From the NCBI GenBank assembly GCA_026874595.1, contig CM049315.1, forward strand, positions 73,606,401 to 73,670,400: DNA of 64,000 nucleotides. Direction: 5' to 3'. The DNA comes from Sipunculus nudus. Its lineage: Eukaryota > Annelida > Sipuncula > Golfingiida > Sipunculidae. Of this stretch, positions 11,880 through 24,480 are shown in pieces (within the stretch, counting starts at the first letter, position 1; every line of letters begins with the position of its first letter). The translations under genes and the position numbers were made by a program. The notes under the pieces are model-generated. The model saw nothing but the letters and a program-made list of their open reading frames with translations, did no database searches and was not told where the DNA came from.

Positions 11880-14000
11880 TAGATTTTGCTGAAAATTTAT
11901 ATAGGGGTAGAGTAAAACTGCATCCGTAATCCATTACATTTTTGGAGGTAATCGGAATCACCATAATATATTTTTTCTTCAGTGCCATAATCACAATTCC
12001 ACAAAGGAATAATTATAAGGGGCTATTCCTTTGTCCCCGAGTAGAAGCCGCCCATTCGTATGCAGTTGTTCTGCCACTCGCCTGGTGAACCCAAGTTTCT
12101 GAACCATGACATTGTTTTACTTGAAACGTGCACGTATGAACGAACGACTGGTTAGTAGATTCTGGCGGGGGTATCGAAGTCCCCAAGAGATTGAGGACCC
12201 TAAGAACTGTGTGCAATCCCCCCCCCCCCAAAGGGCTTCCTTTTGAAAAAAGTTTTTATCAAACAACCCATAAATCGGATGAACTATTAAAACCATTGTT
12301 ATCATGGAAAGATACTTCTGAATATAAAAAAAAATCAACATATTTGTCAACCTGTAAAACGGTAATCGTGTAAAGGGTCTAAGCTCTTTGTGTCCACTCA
12401 ACGGAATAGTGCTCCCTTTTAAAAAATTCATGTGGACTGCGCTTGAATTTAAAATATTGAGTTCCTTTTGACAGAGTAAAATTCCTTAACAGACGATAAA
12501 ATGAAAATGGGGTTTAGTAGGTATTACAGGTCGCCTCCTGAAAAAGCGTGACAAGCGAAAAATGTTTTGCTGAACATTTGTAGAGGATAAGTGTAAAGAC
12601 ATATCAATAGTCCATTTCATTTTGGAGGTAATAAGTATCACCACAATATATATTTTCTTATAAACCTTTATGACAAAGGACCATTCCTTTGTCCCCGTGT
12701 GGAAGCCACCCATTCGTATTTATTTGTTCTACCACCCGCAAGGTTTCGTGTTATTGAAGCATGACAGTGTTCATATATGAAACGCATACACGTATACACA
12801 TGATTGATATTAAGGAGATTGTGGTGAAGACTTGTACCCCGCCCTATTATGGCACCGCTGCTCTAGGCCAATCATAGAGACGGGCGTACAACGCCATCGT
12901 ATGGACTCCCGGCAGACTGGTTCCAACTCCAGTATGTATTATATATGATAAAAATAAGCATTTTGTTTGCTCAGAGAAGTTACCAAAGTTTGTTGTACAT
13001 TACGTGTTACATTATTGATTAGAATAATAGATATTAGTAATAAATCAGCTACGCTCTGTGGAATATCAAAGATCCAGTATATCGTATTATCTATACATCC
13101 ATCATTCATTTTTTTGTGCAACAACTCATTCTTCAATGTTTGAAAATTAGATATAACTAAAGAAAGTTATTTTATAAGAAATCTTCATGGATTATCAACC
13201 AGGATCGCGTGAACGTCCATGACAACCGGTATGAGCGTGCATACTGGTGTTGGAACCAGTCTAGGTAAGTCAGGAGTTGCAACTGGGAGTACTTAAGATG
13301 GCGTTGTACGTCTTGTCTCTGTGCTTGGCTGTGAGGGCCATAATAGAGCAGGGTACCAGTCTAATTGTGGTGGAAACAGATTCTAGTTTGTGTTATCAAT
13401 TTAAAAACGTACTGGTGATATTTGTTCATGTTTCAATGTCCCTACAGACAACGGATCTTAACAAATATATGTGAACCCCCCCACCTCCCAAGACCCCACC
13501 CTACCCGAATGAAAATTAAGTTGAGGGGCTTCTTTTTGAAAAAAAAACTTCATAAAACACATGACTTGGCCGAACTTTTGAAACCATGGTTATCATGGAA
13601 AGATATTTTTGAATGTATACAAATCAATATACCTGTAACCCATGAAAATTTGTCAAACGGTAGTCACATCACTGGACTCAGTGCCCAGTGTTGACCAAAC
13701 TGAAAAGCCCTCGCATTGAAAGCGGAGTCATGTGGTCTTTGGATTAAAAACCTTGACTTCCTTTTGAGAAAGAAAATTCCTTAAGAGGCGTTACAATGGA
13801 TATGGGGATCAATGGGGACAATATAGATCCGCATGACAGCCTATTTCACGGAAATGCCTTTTGGGCAGGACATGCGCTCTGACCATGGACTTAACAGGCC
13901 AGTGAAAATACCCGTGGCGCCTCCTGATAAAGCGTCACAGGCTCGGAGGACCTTGAAGCACAAAAGAAATAGGGGCACCTTATGGGGAAATATTAAAATT
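11880..14000. repeat. Diverged tandem duplication, second copy interrupted
   Basis: Unit 1 (about 11880-12560) holds in order TTTGGAGGTAAT, CTATTCCTTTGTCCCCG, a poly-C tract, GGGCTTCCTTTTGAAAAAA, TTATCATGGAAAGATA, TTCCTTTTGACAGAG and CGCCTCCTGAAAAAGCGT. The same landmarks reappear at 12620, 12690, 13480, 13530, 13590, 13760 and 13917. Unit 2 is therefore present but interrupted by about 600 bp of unrelated sequence between 12.85 and 13.45 kb. No coding potential is seen. Confidence 0.75.
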
Positions 14001-14214
14001 ATTAATTATTCAGCTTGGGGGCATAATACCGCAAAATAAAACAAACTTGTCCTAGAAGAGCTCACCACCGATACGTATGCCGAATTTGTGGAGTTAAATC
14101 AGAACGAAAGCAGGTAAACCATGGTCCAGAAAAACCCAGCTCCGTATTAATTATATAGATAATACCTTACCCACATGTATACATGTGTATCTCAATTAAA
14201 AATAAAGCAGTATA

Positions 14215-14395
14215 TGCAGAATAAAACCTCGACTTACGATCTCCTCAGTTTAACGACCATCTCAAAATAATGACCACTCTTTCACGGTCCCAGCTCTTTT
14301 TTTGCTCTTTATATAGACCTCACTTACGACCATCACGCAAACGTGACCAAGTTATCGAGGTCCCGTCGGTGGTCGTACCTCTGTGCAAGCAAGGA
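14215..14395. repeat. GACCACC/GGTGGTCG repeat, second copy
   Basis: Contains AACCTCGACTTACGA, TTTAACGACCATCTC, GACCACTC and GTCGGTGGTCGTACC. It is related to 9589-9690 and probably a MITE. Confidence 0.5.
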
Positions 14396-16406
14396 AAACG
14401 CATTAATTCATTTAGTCTACTAAACCAAGACATCGCATCAAATGAATACAAATATACGAGACAGATCTGTGCCTATTGATATTTTCCAGTATTGTTTTGA
14501 GTTGGCAGATCGATTAAAACAGTAAAATGCACGGAAGAAAGGAGACAGAGGCTTAAGCAACTCAAATTCAGTTTTATTTATCTCATGATGTTCGATCATT
14601 CATTTCAGTGTTAAGCTGTGTGTTAATTAAGGTTTATATAAAAAGCGCCAAATCTCAGCAGGCACTGGTGGAACAGAATAGAAATTTAAAATGTATCCTT
14701 CTGAAAGACATTAACTTTGGTTCTGTACATGTTTCAAGAGACCAGTTAAAGATATAAAAGTTTCATACAATTTATTTTGAATCAGAATTGTACATTAAAA
14801 AGCATTTGTATTTTATTATTTTCAGGTTTTTGGTCCAGTCTAACGATGGCGCCATCTATGGTCATAGTGAGTCATTACTTTGTCAGAAGAAGATCAAAAG
14901 CCATGGCATTGAGTACTTTTGGTAGCAGCATCAGTTATATGGCCATGTCTGCGTTCCTGGTCTTGATTCTCGATACCTACTCCTTTCCGGGAGCTTTGTT
15001 AAACTCTGCTTACCTCTCTTGTAACCTTTGTGTGTCTCAGGCCCTCTACCGGTAATTGCGAAAACTATATTTCACAGAAAATGGACAATCATTTGAGAAT
15101 GATACAGAGAAGGAAAGTGATGGTACATGCAAAAGGGATCAAACATCTTCAGATACTTACAAATATAAGTCAGATTTACCAGATAATAAAGAGGGGGAGA
15201 TAAAATCATTAATATCCACTCAGGAATCCCACCCGATTGATCAGTGTAGAAAAGAGGGAAATGAAGTATTGTCACATGAAAGAGAACTTAATCCAGAATG
15301 TTCCGCTGCGTATCTATCATCAGGTTTAAAGAAATCTTCAAAACAAAAAGACGAGGTTGCCATTTTAAAAAATCCATCGTTTATCATATATGCTTTGACC
15401 ATTTATTCATACTTAATTTCATTTTGTCAGATTTTCTTTTTTATTCCCTAGTCCTTAAATTATTAAGTTAAGTATCGTTTATCACTACCCAACAAACGCC
15501 AACCCAGTATTGGCGCCCCTCTGTTCTCGAGTTCTGGATCCGCCACTGCTATGAAGCAACTTCATTTTTACGTTCGCGAGCAATATCATGAGGCTGAACT
15601 TTGACAATGTTGTTGGTAAACGATAGCTGTAATGTAGTACCAAGAATCGTATCATACATAAGCACAAGATGGCGCTGACTAACAACTGAGGTGTCACCGT
15701 TGGTAATTTTTTTTTATCAATTTCAGGTGTGCTGAAGGACGCTCTACATTCACTCTACATATGGACCATGGTTGGTTTCTGTCTGGTATACACATGTCAC
15801 CAGGGAGTCAAATTCGTCAGAGTAAAAATCTGCTAAAAACACGGAAGGAAGAGTAACAGATAAAATTTAACATTTGTCATCCATATGCCACAGATATGAT
15901 TAACTATCCGTTATTTTTTAAAACATTCAAGAAAATCACTCGGAAAGTGCAAACCTCCGCCAAGGCACTGCCGTTTAATAGGTATTGTCATTATTTCAAA
16001 ATCTCGGTTTTATGAGACAGCGGATAATATACCTTGACGGGTGTCAAACGTAAGCGCATAAAATCTATAAATTCAAGGCAAAAGATATTCGTACCACGAT
16101 TCACCAACTACATGGTTCATTCACACACGAGGTCATGCTACGTTCATATAAGAATACTACGGACACTATCTGACCAAGCCTTCCCCATGTCACCAGTGTG
16201 CCAACTTGATGTCAACTAAGCTCAGTTTGCATTAAAATTGGGAAATTCTTTCGGTAGTAACACTTTCAACATATTATTATTGTCCCACATGCGGGCGTTT
16301 ATTTCCTTTGTTCTAGTTGTACATTCAAATCGACTTGAATTACAACAAGGTTTGGTGTAAGTCAACCTGCATGACAGTTGTCAAAATAAAAATGCACAAG
16401 GTTTGT

Positions 16407-18034
16407 GCTAATTAGGATAATCGTGCAAAATAACGGACGCATATTTCTCTCTCTCACAAATAATGCGCAACATTTCAATGAATTTTTACGCATGATAAAG
16501 TTTACGACTCGGCGCATCTAATGATATAATTTTTTGTATGTAACATATATATATATATTTTGCTACAAACTGTCGAAAAGGGGTAATTTGCCGAAAATAC
16601 CTTAAATGACGTCGTGTCAAAGACGTTTTGAACCGACATAATGAATCAACAGTTACATACATATATACCATGTTAAATAAAAAGATGATTAAAAAATTAC
16701 AGTCAATATATAATATTATGCATATACGATTATACTTTTTACCTGTATTTATCCACATTTTACTCGATGTACGTTCAAGGTGACGACGTGCTGCCGCCAT
16801 CCCGTAAACGAATGTCGAGTGTTTGTGTATTCCGCTGTTCATGTCCCGTGACATGTTCTCTCCTGCTCAATCCTGCTCAATTCAACTTTGTATTTAATGT
16901 ATGTTTTACTCATTCAAAATAAATACACACATTTAAAAAATTATTGTTTTTATTTTACATGGTATACACACTATATTTTATGAAGGCGCTTTATTTATTA
17001 ATGTTTCACTCTCAAACTTCTGTATGTTTGAACTGTCATATGTCAACATCACTCATGAATGATATAGCACTTAATATCAGGAGACATGGGAGAAACACGT
17101 TCATCCACATTATGTTACAACATATTTTATTATACTCGCATAATAATATCCTTTATTTTTAATAAGATACTTTTAAAAAAATGTGACAACATTCATTAGG
17201 TATAATTAATGACATTATCAAGGTGTGATCTCATTTGTTAATATTGATATACGGTGTGACCACATTTAAATATATACTTATATCATAATATTCCTAATTT
17301 TTATCTATATTAAATCCTATTCCCCCCAACCAATTGACTATATTCATTACCAATTAAAATAGGTGTGACCACATTTTATTAGACCAGCCAATCAAGTTTG
17401 TATTATATATTTAATATTATAAAATGTGGTCACATATGGTGTAACAACATTTTTTACCAATAAATATTGACAAGAATAAGGTGTGGCCACATTTAGTTTG
17501 ACCAGCCATATAAGTTTGTATTATATATAACATTATATATCAAAAGTGGAAAAATGTGGTCACACCAAATGTGATCACATTTTATGATTTTAAATATAAT
17601 ACTTATTTAATTGGCTGGCCAAATAAAACTGGCGGCACGACGTTGTCAACTTGCTTTAAATCTTAGGAAATATGGCTATTTAGAGGTAAAATTGTCTTTC
17701 TATCTATGCATCAAAAGATATATTGACTGTAATGTTTTGTTAGACATCATCTTTTTTGTTTAATATGGTATGTTTGTACATTACTGTGGTTTCATGACGT
17801 TGGCTGAGAACGTCTTTGGCACGACTTCATTTGGGGTATTTTAGGAAAACTACCCTTTTCGAAAGTTTGTAGCAAATATATTTATATTTAACTCACAAAA
17901 AAATGATATAATAAGTTGCGCCGGATCGTCAACTTTAACCTACGACATTTTTTTATTGAAATGTGGTCACACTTTTTTGTGAGACCATGGAATATGGATC
18001 CGTTACTTTGCACGATACTTTGCACCCTAATGAG
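16407..18034. mobile_element. Foldback element with ~400-bp terminal inverted repeats
   Basis: The left arm (16407-16799) is a diverged inverted copy of the right arm (17630-18034). Matching landmarks, left then reverse complement of right, are: ATCGTGCAAAATAACGG / ATCGTGCAAAGTAACGG; CTCACAAATAATG / CTCACAAAAAAGTG; TTTGCTACAAACTGTCGAAA / TTTGCTACAAACTTTCGAAA; GTCGTGTCAAAGACGTT / GTCGTGCCAAAGACGTT; ATTACAGTCAATATAT in both; and GACGACGTGCTGCCGCCA / GACAACGTCGTGCCGCCA. The order is kept along both arms. The 830-bp loop has no transposase ORF and is filled with GTGTGACCACATTT-type repeats. This is a non-autonomous DNA transposon or foldback element of unassigned superfamily. Its exact ends and target duplication could not be fixed. 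Confidence 0.85.
17221..17582. repeat. Cluster of GGTGTGACCACATTT motifs in both orientations
   Basis: The word or its reverse complement occurs at 17221 (variant), 17253, 17362, 17422 (reverse), 17438 (variant), 17480, 17552 (reverse) and 17567 (variant), with one more in the right arm at 17959. ACCAGCC followed by AAGTTTGTATTATATAT occurs twice beside the motifs, so larger units are also duplicated. Confidence 0.85.
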
Positions 18035-18039
18035 TATAG

Positions 18040-18815
18040 TAACTCCATCTAACTGGCCATAGCTTACAAGGAGACCTATGGTAAATCATAGGCTGTTCGA
18101 GAGCCCTGGGAGTTTCTTTGCGACATTCGACTTAATGATAATGTTTTGATATCTCAAATAAAAGTGTCGTTATCCTCATTATTCGAATTTTTTTACCGAA
18201 ATCATATGTAAAATACATTTCGCATTATTTTTCACTTAACATATCGTTTCATATAAGGACTGATCAGTGGTGATAAGTGGCAAACATATCTGCCCTGTGT
18301 TCTCCCCAAGCCACATCGAGCCAGCAGCCTCTGGGGGTAAACTTGTTACAATGTATCACCTACCAACGTAGCGGGCAGCCTGCCAACCAAAGGGCTCGAT
18401 TTTTTATTAACAGAAAACGTTGAGGTGGCAGTACAGGCTATAAGGTTCGGATCTATTGTAGTATAAGTAAATGTTCACGCCATTTCTAACAGTACTTTTT
18501 CAGTTTCATCTACTTGTCGAGCTTTCATTTTCCCCGAGGTAGGACGTTATACTGTTGGGGAAAAATGAATATTATATTCACGTTTGACTTACGTGTATTC
18601 GTGCAGCAGTTATTAATAACGAGGCTGATTTTACTCGGACAGTTCGTCTTTTCGTCCGTCATGACGGCTTGACAGCGGAAACTGCGGTAGCCGAAACAGC
18701 TTCAAACTTTGATCAGTTCTCGCCGACCATGTAAGCATCAGATGTCAAATATTACCACACAGCAAATATTTTGAGCCGATCGGCCCTTAGGATGGGTGAC
18801 TTGTATCATGACTCG
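18040..18815. other. Intergenic, nothing recognised
   Basis: Single-copy-looking sequence between the foldback element and the segmental duplication. No exon, RNA gene or repeat seen. Confidence 0.45.
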
Positions 18816-19149
18816 CAGGCCCCTATCAGTTTATTTTAAAAAGGCTGGCATGTCATGTTGTCATAGCTACTGCCATGCATAACATTTCACTGAGTTATAA
18901 CTAATATTCATTAGTAGACTACTTGTTCGTTATTCAGAATGATTTTTAAAAATGCCACTAGCTATCAACTGACAAAAGCTAGCAGCTGTTTCCCCGTAGG
19001 AATGGGGCGGAGGTTAAAAAGGACTGATGGGTTAATTCTAAATTGATACTGGGGTAGGGGTGGGGAGGGGGGAATCGATTACAATGTTTTCCTGTCCGTT
19101 TCTTCGCTGGATCAAACTTATCCATTTTGCACATTATTAGTCCTAGGTT

Positions 19150-20835
19150 CAGTTGATCATTCATTATTTCCCCTAATATCGCTCAAATACGCCCCCTGAG
19201 TGATGATTGAAGTTTTAAATTTAAACAATATCAGACATTTAAGTTACTGAAACATTACCTAAAATATCATTTTTCAACATTTCAGGTGTAAAACATTAGA
19301 ACAATACCACATTTCTATCGTCAAAGTACTTTAACCATGCTCCAATGTTCGTAACCATATAATAGGTACCGTGGCAAGGCTTTTCATTGGTCAAATGCAG
19401 AGTAATAACCGCCATCTCCAACCCCCCCCCCCCCCCATGTATTTTCCTTCTTATTTTCTCTCTCTCTCTCTGGAAAAGGGAATCAATCATAAACCCTCAA
19501 GGACATGTCGACTGTCGGTTAAGGGATTTCCCTTTCATTGGGTGGCCGGCATTGGTGGCTGGTATCCAGTCACCCAGATTAACGTAAATATCTTTGATGC
19601 CGAGGTCGGTCGCATGCTTTAGGCGCCCAGGCGTGACAACTCCCGAATGACTTCGAAGGCCCGGGGAAGCCACGTAAGACCAGCCGTGTCATAAATGTCA
19701 AAAATCCGATTTGGCTTCTGCTATATTAAATTTCATGACATTTCCAGGTTGGCATTTATTTTCTTATTTTTTATAACTCAGGAATAGGTAGTATATTCGT
19801 CAGGTATGATATTGTATTAGTGAAGTTATTAATCATAGGAAGTGCCATTTTGACACGAAAACAGGACAACTGGGAAATATTCATATATATTTAATCACAG
19901 ATCTAAATTTCCCAACTTTCCCATAATTACCATAACTTTACCTCTACCCCCCCCCCCCCCAACACACACACACACACGCCTCGGGACACACGCAAAGGCA
20001 AGTGACACCCCCCCCCCCCCCCCCCATGGGAAGAAAGCTATGTCCTGTATACGGATGAGGACATACATCAAGAAGACAGTCAGGTATCAATCGAAAAAAA
20101 GTTTCCATCTTTTTACCTGAAAGACCCGGGCGTCCTCGCGGGCTAAAAAGAGCTGACAGAAATGTAAAAGTAGGGCCTGTGCTGGACGTGGGGGACAGGG
20201 ATGCGAGGTACAGGTATTGTCAGTGTCTGCTGTTTAAACTTGATTGTCTTAGTATTTACTCTGATAACCACAGGATCGGTAAGAAGTCAAACATGGAGAG
20301 ACAAGAGTCGGGATCACCAGAGTACGACTCTGCTGCATGCATTGTTCGGGTTTGTGGGCTTCACATTCTGCAGCCCACAATGCACCGGGGCTTCTAACTA
20401 CACCAGAGGCGTATAGGTGTAACTGTAATGCAGAGGATAATGTAGTCCCTTCAAGTACGTTTAGAACGAATTGTTTTAAGGCATCTATACATAAACTTTG
20501 TTGTTTTTTTGCGGTAAGGACTTTACCGAATAAGTAATATTTTGTTCGTATGCTCATGCGAAATTTAAACAGCTGTTGCCTTGGAATGTAACAAAATTTG
20601 ACTTTAACATTGAGACAATTGGTCCCAATCCTTCTACAGTGCCCAACAGGAAGAGGTTCGTTTATTTGTGAGTAGAATTGGCCTTTAGCGGAATGTTGGA
20701 GCCAAGGTTCAACCCTACGTCGCCTAGCTTGACGTGCAGGAAATCCTTAAAAAGATTAATTAAAATGTAGTCAAGAGCTTATTTGGGCTGCCAGTCGCGG
20801 CACACTACCTATCGTACCTTTAACACACTACTCCC
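19150..20835. other. Part of copy A missing from copy B
   Basis: Contains several poly-C tracts (near 19425, 19955 and 20010) and CA runs. Its ends, with CCCTAATATCGCT and ATAGGAAGTGC, match the third copy at 39230-39300, so at least part was ancestral and was deleted from copy B. About 19228-19815 is absent from the third copy too and may be an insertion. An ORF at 20201-20416 has a hydrophobic N-terminus but no recognisable domain. Confidence 0.5.
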
Positions 20836-21039
20836 GGTGAATGATGCATACCGGGGCCGGTACCTCTTTTAAAAAGGCGCCCTAATGGTAAATCATGTAA
20901 GACCACGTGTGGCGGCTATCAGCGCAACCTCCCGCGAAGAGACAAGATCTGTTGTTTAAATAGAACAGACCCTTCTTACGTTGATAGTTTTAAGTATGCT
21001 CGACCTGACTTTTGTACTATCAATATTAGGAACACCGCT

Positions 21040-21260
21040 TATTGCCTCGGCCAGGAGGGTATGCGCTCATTCTCGTCAGTGTGTGTGTGTGTTTTTTGTG
21101 TTTGTTCACAACATTACTCACGCTGTCATGAACTGAATATCATGACATTTACAGGACATTTCCAGGAATGGGCCAGTAAATAATCGATTAGATTTAGGTT
21201 TGGATCCGGATTCATCAAAGAATTTTGACAAATGTACAGTCGCTTATGCACGAAGGAACC
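21040..21260 (+). repeat. GGATCCGGA-type dispersed repeat, copy 2
   Basis: Has the family landmarks AGGAGGGTATGCGCTCATT, a TGTGTGTG run, CTCACGCTGTCATGAACTGA, ATTTCCAGGAATG and TTGGATCCGGATT. It has a paralogue in the second segmental copy at 57160-57390. Confidence 0.7.
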
Positions 21261-23549
21261 TGGGAATATGGGCCGAATAAGTGAATGCAAACACGCTTAT
21301 TGGCGCATCCCATAATACGGCCTTCTTATACGGTGGAGGATTGCATTCTTTAGAATGCAGAGTTGTAGTATCCTCCTGTTATATTTGTCCACAGCCCCCC
21401 CCCCCCCTTACCGGACCCCGCCAGCTCATACCTAACGTTGAAATGATCACAACACCTGTCACTGTATAATTATATTTACACCTTCAGCAATGCTCGAAAC
21501 GCTTGTATCGCGGAACACATCACAAATCAAGCACGTGAATAAGTTTTTTTTTATTTCTGACATTGGTGCATCACGGATTCTAAACCCCACAGTAGATTTA
21601 GACATTTGGCAAAATCTAAAACAATGAAATATTACTTATATTGAAATGAATATTGTCGATCCATGTTCTAGATCAATTTTGCACCATAAACGTAATGAGT
21701 GAACAATTTCATTCCCTATGCAAAATACCTCGATTTCTTCATAAAAGAATGCAATGCGCATGACCGCAGGGAGAGGTTTATCTTTGACATTATATCTGGA
21801 TAAATCCTGTGTGGATAGTGTTCAATGTGTACACGTGAATCATAAGACTGGCTCCGACCCCCCCCCCCCCCCCTCTCCCCCGTATTAACTACTTCAGGTC
21901 ATAACACTTACATAAAACCCATGTACGGGTGTATGTGTGTCGGTTTGAACTGACAGAAGATACAGGTAATGCAATGTACACTTAATTTGTAGTCATAATA
22001 AGGCACTGGACTGTCATATTCCCGAAAATCATTGAGTTCACATAGACCATATCAGTGATTTTCAGGATATTCGCCAGACGCTGAAGTCTTTTTTCTGAGT
22101 ACTTGTATTTTGAGACTGTTGCGCTGCCAGCCTTTAAAGGGGTTAAATGGGATTAAAGCGCGAAACAATCTGTTTCCTTAGAAAGGTAATTGAATAGACG
22201 TAGTCTTGTAGGTTACAATAAATGATATTAACATTAGATTTTATGTTGACAGGCCTTTAAACGTAGCCTATTATTCTGCAAAGCATAAATAAATGCTTAT
22301 GAAGCATACTTTTTTTAAATATTTTTTTTGGTGAAGGTTACCTCCTCCATTTTGCATGCTCTCTTATCTAATTCTTTATCTAAGTTTAACAAGCCTATAA
22401 GCACTTTGGTTTTACCTTAAAATAGGCAAAAGGACGTGAAGGTTTATCCACAGGCGCTTGAATTGCTATGAGTGTAGATTTCTGTTTAATTTGTTACTTT
22501 CCTGGTCATAATCTTTTAACTATTACATATCTGACATTTTCCTAGCATTTTTCACATTATATGGTCCATCTCTTTATAATGTACTTTATATTTGAGATAG
22601 GCATGTAAGATTACCCGTCGGTAAGTTCGACAGCGATGTGGTTCAGAGTTAGTAATCACATGATTCCCTCCGTAAAAGCATTTTGACAGGAAATTATTAT
22701 TTTTTCTATCTTTTTCTTTCTAAATACAACGATTCCTTGCACAAATAGCCACAATAACATGCCGTCAGCAGTGCTAAAGTTGAGCATTTCTTGATCTGTT
22801 ACAAAAGGACGTCAGCCATGGCATAGCAAACGAGGACGCGTTTTCTGATTGGTTGATATATTTACTAATGGAGTCTTCAAATGGTGACACCGCTTACGTA
22901 ACAACGGTTCAGCCAATCACGCCGTACTTCACATTTAGCCCGAAACCGATGTAACATGGCTGAAGGACTTGTCGATGGGGCATTGCTGGTCGGGTGCAGC
23001 AGCTGGTCCGCAACAATAGCCAACTATAAATTAATATGCATGTATTGTAAGCTTTTCTATCACTGAAGGTTTGCTGCACGGAAATTCTTGGCCCCGACGT
23101 CCGTTCCATGTGGTAAAGTGTAAACCTATTGTATGTATAAACACTTGCGCGCATTTTTATCCGCGAATTTTATAAACATCTTAACAAGAGCGGACGACAT
23201 CAAACGCGAGACCAGGGATTGTAGAAACGATCCACCGCGGACAGGTACTCTTCGTAAGTCCAGGTATCCCCATGGTAATGGGCCAACATGCCTTGGGTCC
23301 ATTCTGGTACCGGACAAATCCAGATTGTGTACCGAGACCTCACTTCTAATAATCAATATGATATAATCTGCTGAACTATTGAAGGTCTTATCTGCTCATA
23401 AAGTTTGAACAGTCGTTGAAGGCGGAGTGTCAGGAAATCGAATCCTCACTAAATTAAAACCACAAACCATCAATTGAAGTCCAACCAGCATGTTTCCTGC
23501 AACAGATCGACAGATGTGGCATTAATTATAACACACCAGGCTTCGGAGT

Positions 23550-23640
23550 TCATTAGTATATCGGCTTCTGTGGTCTCGGGGGAAGCGCACAGGGCTCAAA
23601 GTTCGAGTTCGAATCTCAGCCGAAGTGGTCAGATTTTTCA
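23550..23640 (+). repeat. tRNA-derived SINE head (degenerate)
   Basis: GAGTTCGAATCTC near 23608 fits the RNA polymerase III box B consensus, preceded by GTGGTCTCGGGGG, which could be a decayed box A. The paralogue is at 59690-59775. It does not fold as an intact tRNA. Confidence 0.4.
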
Positions 23641-24009
23641 AACCCGGCCACCACCAAGGGTGAATAATCTGCAGTCTAAAAGTTAATGGCGAGACTATGC
23701 GAACAGTCGTGTTTCAATTAACAAAAGATTGCGGGAATTCTCGGTGTTACAACCCAGCAACACATGGCATGACACACACCCAGGGCAAGCAGGAGTGGTA
23801 CCCCGAGCCAAAAAAAAAGAAAACTCTTTATAAAAGTTTATCAGTATTTCTTTCATTCATATAGACAGCTTTATACAATCTATAGCTGAATTTCTGACAT
23901 TGAAGTCTACGCAACACAATTTCAAACAAACACACACTATGCACATGATAGTTTGTATATTTTGCAAGAATTATAGATTATGGAATAAAGATTATGTACC
24001 ATATACTGT

Positions 24010-24480
24010 GCTTGTCATTTTGTTCGCGAGGGTTTAGATTTTGCGATATTCGCGAATAGGAAATAACCAAAAATATGACACCTGTGGGAATAAGTTGCCA
24101 TACTGTTTCAGATGAATAATAGTGTATGACGCATCTGCGCATATGGATTAGTTGTAACACTTCGGGAAACATGTTATGTTATTCAACATCCTGATCTGTG
24201 AATGTATGGTATCGGAATCGGCCAATGCAAACAAGTATCAAATATTGTAAAACATGCGGAAATCACCGAATATATTAACTGTGACACAGGGCATAATACA
24301 ATGACTGTAAAAGAAATGAATGAGGTTTGAGGATTATTCTTATCTAATAAAAAAATCCTGCTGCACTTAAATTTTATAGGTCCGGTTGTGATCATTAAAA
24401 TGAAACCCTCGCAAAACGTTCAAATTTAAGACTCGCGAAATTTCAGCCTCGCGAATATGAAGCCAACCTCGGTCTTGTGC
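24010..24480. repeat. TCGCGAA-rich MITE-like repeat
   Basis: The ends carry TTCGCGAGGGTTT (24022) and, inverted, AAACCCTCGCAAAA (near 24405), with ATTCGCGAATAG and ACTCGCGAAATTTC inside. This gives an imperfect inverted-repeat structure. The paralogue is at 60250-60720; related pieces are at 2150-2540 and 33290-33470. Confidence 0.6.

Larger units (their letters stand above)
8672..15836 (+). pseudogene. SLC16/MCT-like pseudogene, copy 2
   Basis: A decayed paralogue of copy 1. Exon 1 (8672-8743) starts MAPEG then V-W-R instead of G-W-G, so the SLC16 signature EGGWGW is lost; a 2-bp insertion then creates TAG. Exon 2 (9452-9564) reads GLQCSF, a TGA where copy 3 has Gly, then DRFSSGATETSLVL, and is one base short at its donor. 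Exon 3 was not found. Exon 4 (14826-15451) keeps APSMVIVSHYFVRRRSKAMA but has TAA at 15053-15055 where copy 3 has Pro. The loop then runs to TM7 and stops at about 15451; helices 7-10 are missing. The last exon (15727-15836) has internal deletions. Both exon order and 3' flank match copy 1, showing a segmental duplicate. Confidence 0.88.

Noticed and set aside
20201-20416. ORF with signal-peptide-like start
   Set aside because: A hydrophobic start alone is weak, no homologue was recognised, and the segment is absent from copy B.
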